A stretch of 6,550 bases of DNA, taken from assembly GCA_012514415.1 (NCBI GenBank), contig JAAZAH010000328.1, forward strand, positions 1-6,550, given 5' to 3'. This document shows positions 5,633 through 6,550 of the stretch, piece by piece (position 1 is the stretch's first letter; each line of letters starts with the position of its first letter). The translations under genes were made by a program, and so were the position numbers. Origin of the DNA: Sandaracinaceae bacterium (GTDB lineage: Bacteria; Myxococcota_A; Polyangia; Polyangiales; Houyiibacteriaceae). Below the pieces are notes generated by a model. The model worked only from the letters and a program-made list of their open reading frames with translations. It was not told where the DNA came from and did no database searches.

Positions 5633-5880
5633 ACGCGTCTCGGCTCCGATAAAAAGGAGGGCCGCGCGCCGTACAAACCGCTCCAAGAAGAAGACCCCCA
5701 CAAAAATCCACGCCCTCTGCTCCCCCAACCTCGGCCCTGAGCCCTCCCAGCAAAATCTTCCAGCTCGGCCTCCTAAATTATGCGCCTTGGCCCGCTTTCC
5801 CCATAAAAAATGAATGATTTTCGTTGACCGAGGTTCTAATCTCCGGCTGTAGCTCTCGCCTATCGCGCGGGAGATCCGCC

Positions 5881-5891
5881 TGCGCTATGCT
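5881..5891 (+). promoter_or_regulatory. Candidate -10 region for tolQ
   Basis: TGCGCTATGCT contains TATGCT (5886-5891), ending 24 nt before the tolQ ATG. This would leave a short leader of roughly 18 nt. It differs at one base from the element before the gene at 2384. No good -35 is found at 16-18 bp; the TTGACC at 5824 is too far upstream to pair with it. Confidence 0.35.
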
Positions 5892-5915
5892 CCTCAGCCG
5901 AACCCCCCAAGGGCT

Positions 5916-6550
5916 ATGCAAGAGACTCTCCTCGCTCATCTCGTCACCCTGAACACCCACCAGCCGGACGGCGAGCTTCACCCGCTCGACCTCGTCCTCG
6001 GCGCCTCGTTTGTCGTTCAGGCCGTGATGGCCGTGCTCATCTTTATGGCGCTGATGACCTTCTGGATCATGGGCGTCAAATACGTCCGCTTTACGCGCGT
6101 CCGAAAGGAGAGCGAGCGCTTCCTCGAGGCCTTCTGGGATGGCGAGAGCGGCAAGCGCTGGACGACGAGCCGCCTCGAGGGCATCTACGATCGCCTCGAT
6201 GAATTCGAGGGCTCGCCCCTCGCCGCGCAATTCCGCGCGGGCTACGTCGAGCTCGCGCGCGTGCTCAGCGAGGGCGGGAGCGGACAAGAGGCCGAGGGCG
6301 ATATCGAGAGCGTCGAGCGCGCGATGCGCCGCGCCTCTCGAGGAGAGATCACGCGTCTTGAAGCAAAGCTCACCTTCCTCTCGACGACCGGCGCGACGGC
6401 CCCCTTCATCGGGCTCTTCGGCACCGTGTGGGGCATCATGCAGAGCTTCATCTCGATCCACGGATCGGGGAGCGCGAGCCTCGACGTCGTCGCCCCCGGC
6501 ATCGCCGAGGCGCTCATCGCGACGGCCATGGGCCTCGTCGCCGCCATCCC
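5916..6550 (+). CDS. tolQ: TolQ, proton-channel subunit of the Tol-Pal envelope system (C-terminus beyond window)
   Basis: From the ATG at 5916 the frame is open for 211 codons to the right edge. E. coli TolQ has 230 residues, so only the end of the last helix and the tail are missing. The first membrane helix is about 27-52 (VLGASFVVQAVMAVLIFMAL onward). A charged cytoplasmic domain follows (about 56-150), then the second helix with APFIGLFGTVWGIM (162-175) and the start of the third with APGIAEALIATAMGL (193-207). T170 and T203 correspond to the channel residues T145 and T178 of E. coli TolQ. TolQ with TolR converts proton flow into motion of TolA for outer-membrane constriction and stability. 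The AP-x-IGLFGTVWGIM and VVAPGIAEALIATA wording favours TolQ over ExbB. An AAGGG run stands only 2 nt before the ATG, closer than a usual Shine-Dalgarno sequence. tolR is expected next. Confidence 0.9.
   Translation, partial: MQETLLAHLVTLNTHQPDGELHPLDLVLGASFVVQAVMAVLIFMALMTFWIMGVKYVRFTRVRKESERFLEAFWDGESGKRWTTSRLEGIYDRLDEFEGSPLAAQFRAGYVELARVLSEGGSGQEAEGDIESVERAMRRASRGEITRLEAKLTFLSTTGATAPFIGLFGTVWGIMQSFISIHGSGSASLDVVAPGIAEALIATAMGLVAAI

Larger units (their letters stand above)
5621..5915. other. Divergent intergenic region between the lipoprotein gene and tolQ
   Basis: This 295-bp gap separates two genes reading away from each other, so it should carry both promoters. It is mostly C-rich on the plus strand, with an A/T-rich island at about 5801-5840 that contains a small inverted repeat (AAAAT-5 nt-ATTTT, 5807-5821) and a TTGACC hexamer (5824-5829). 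I see no open reading frame with credible composition, no tRNA and no strong terminator hairpin. Confidence 0.5.

Noticed and set aside
5824..5842. TTGACC with TAATCT as a sigma-70 promoter for tolQ
   Set aside because: Only 7 bp separate the two hexamers, and no acceptable -10 lies 16-18 bp after TTGACC.
5778..6461. Minus-strand open frame of 227 codons
   Set aside because: It is antisense to tolQ, whose membrane helices and catalytic threonines are unmistakable. The product has the His/Asp/Arg-rich composition typical of a reversed gene.

Overview
The window looks like ordinary chromosome from a GC-rich (about 60% by eye) Gram-negative bacterium. A probable outer-membrane protein, a TolQ-type motor protein, a lipoprotein and a eukaryotic-type Ser/Thr kinase with a long periplasmic tail together suggest a myxobacterium-like or other delta-proteobacterial lineage. 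That placement is inferred from gene content only. I see no mobile element, CRISPR array, rRNA or tRNA.

Layout, left to right. (1) 1-525, minus: 5' part of a DUF2490-like secreted, probably outer-membrane protein that runs off the left edge. (2) 648-2216, minus: a two-gene unit, first a MaoC-type (hydratase 2) enoyl-CoA hydratase, then a CblC (MMACHC)/QueG-like protein with four C-terminal cysteines, 24 bp apart. (3) 2384-3061, plus: a conserved protein of unknown function, divergent from the MaoC gene and convergent with the kinase. (4) 3098-5620, minus: read in transcription order, a small lipoprotein of a recurrent unknown type, an 85-residue three-helix membrane protein, and a 557-residue transmembrane Ser/Thr kinase. 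(5) 5916-6550, plus: tolQ, cut by the right edge and divergent from the lipoprotein gene across a 295-bp gap.

Functionally the window holds a lipid/cofactor pair (acyl-CoA hydration plus a probable corrinoid-handling protein) and an envelope group (DUF2490-like protein, lipoprotein, small membrane protein, receptor-like kinase, TolQ). Links within the envelope group rest on position only.

The most notable signal no single gene explains is regulatory. Almost every gene that could start a transcript lacks a Shine-Dalgarno sequence and instead has a TANNNT-like -10 hexamer ending about 6-7 nt before its start codon. This is what leaderless mRNAs look like. The CblC/QueG-like protein is the most interesting single gene.
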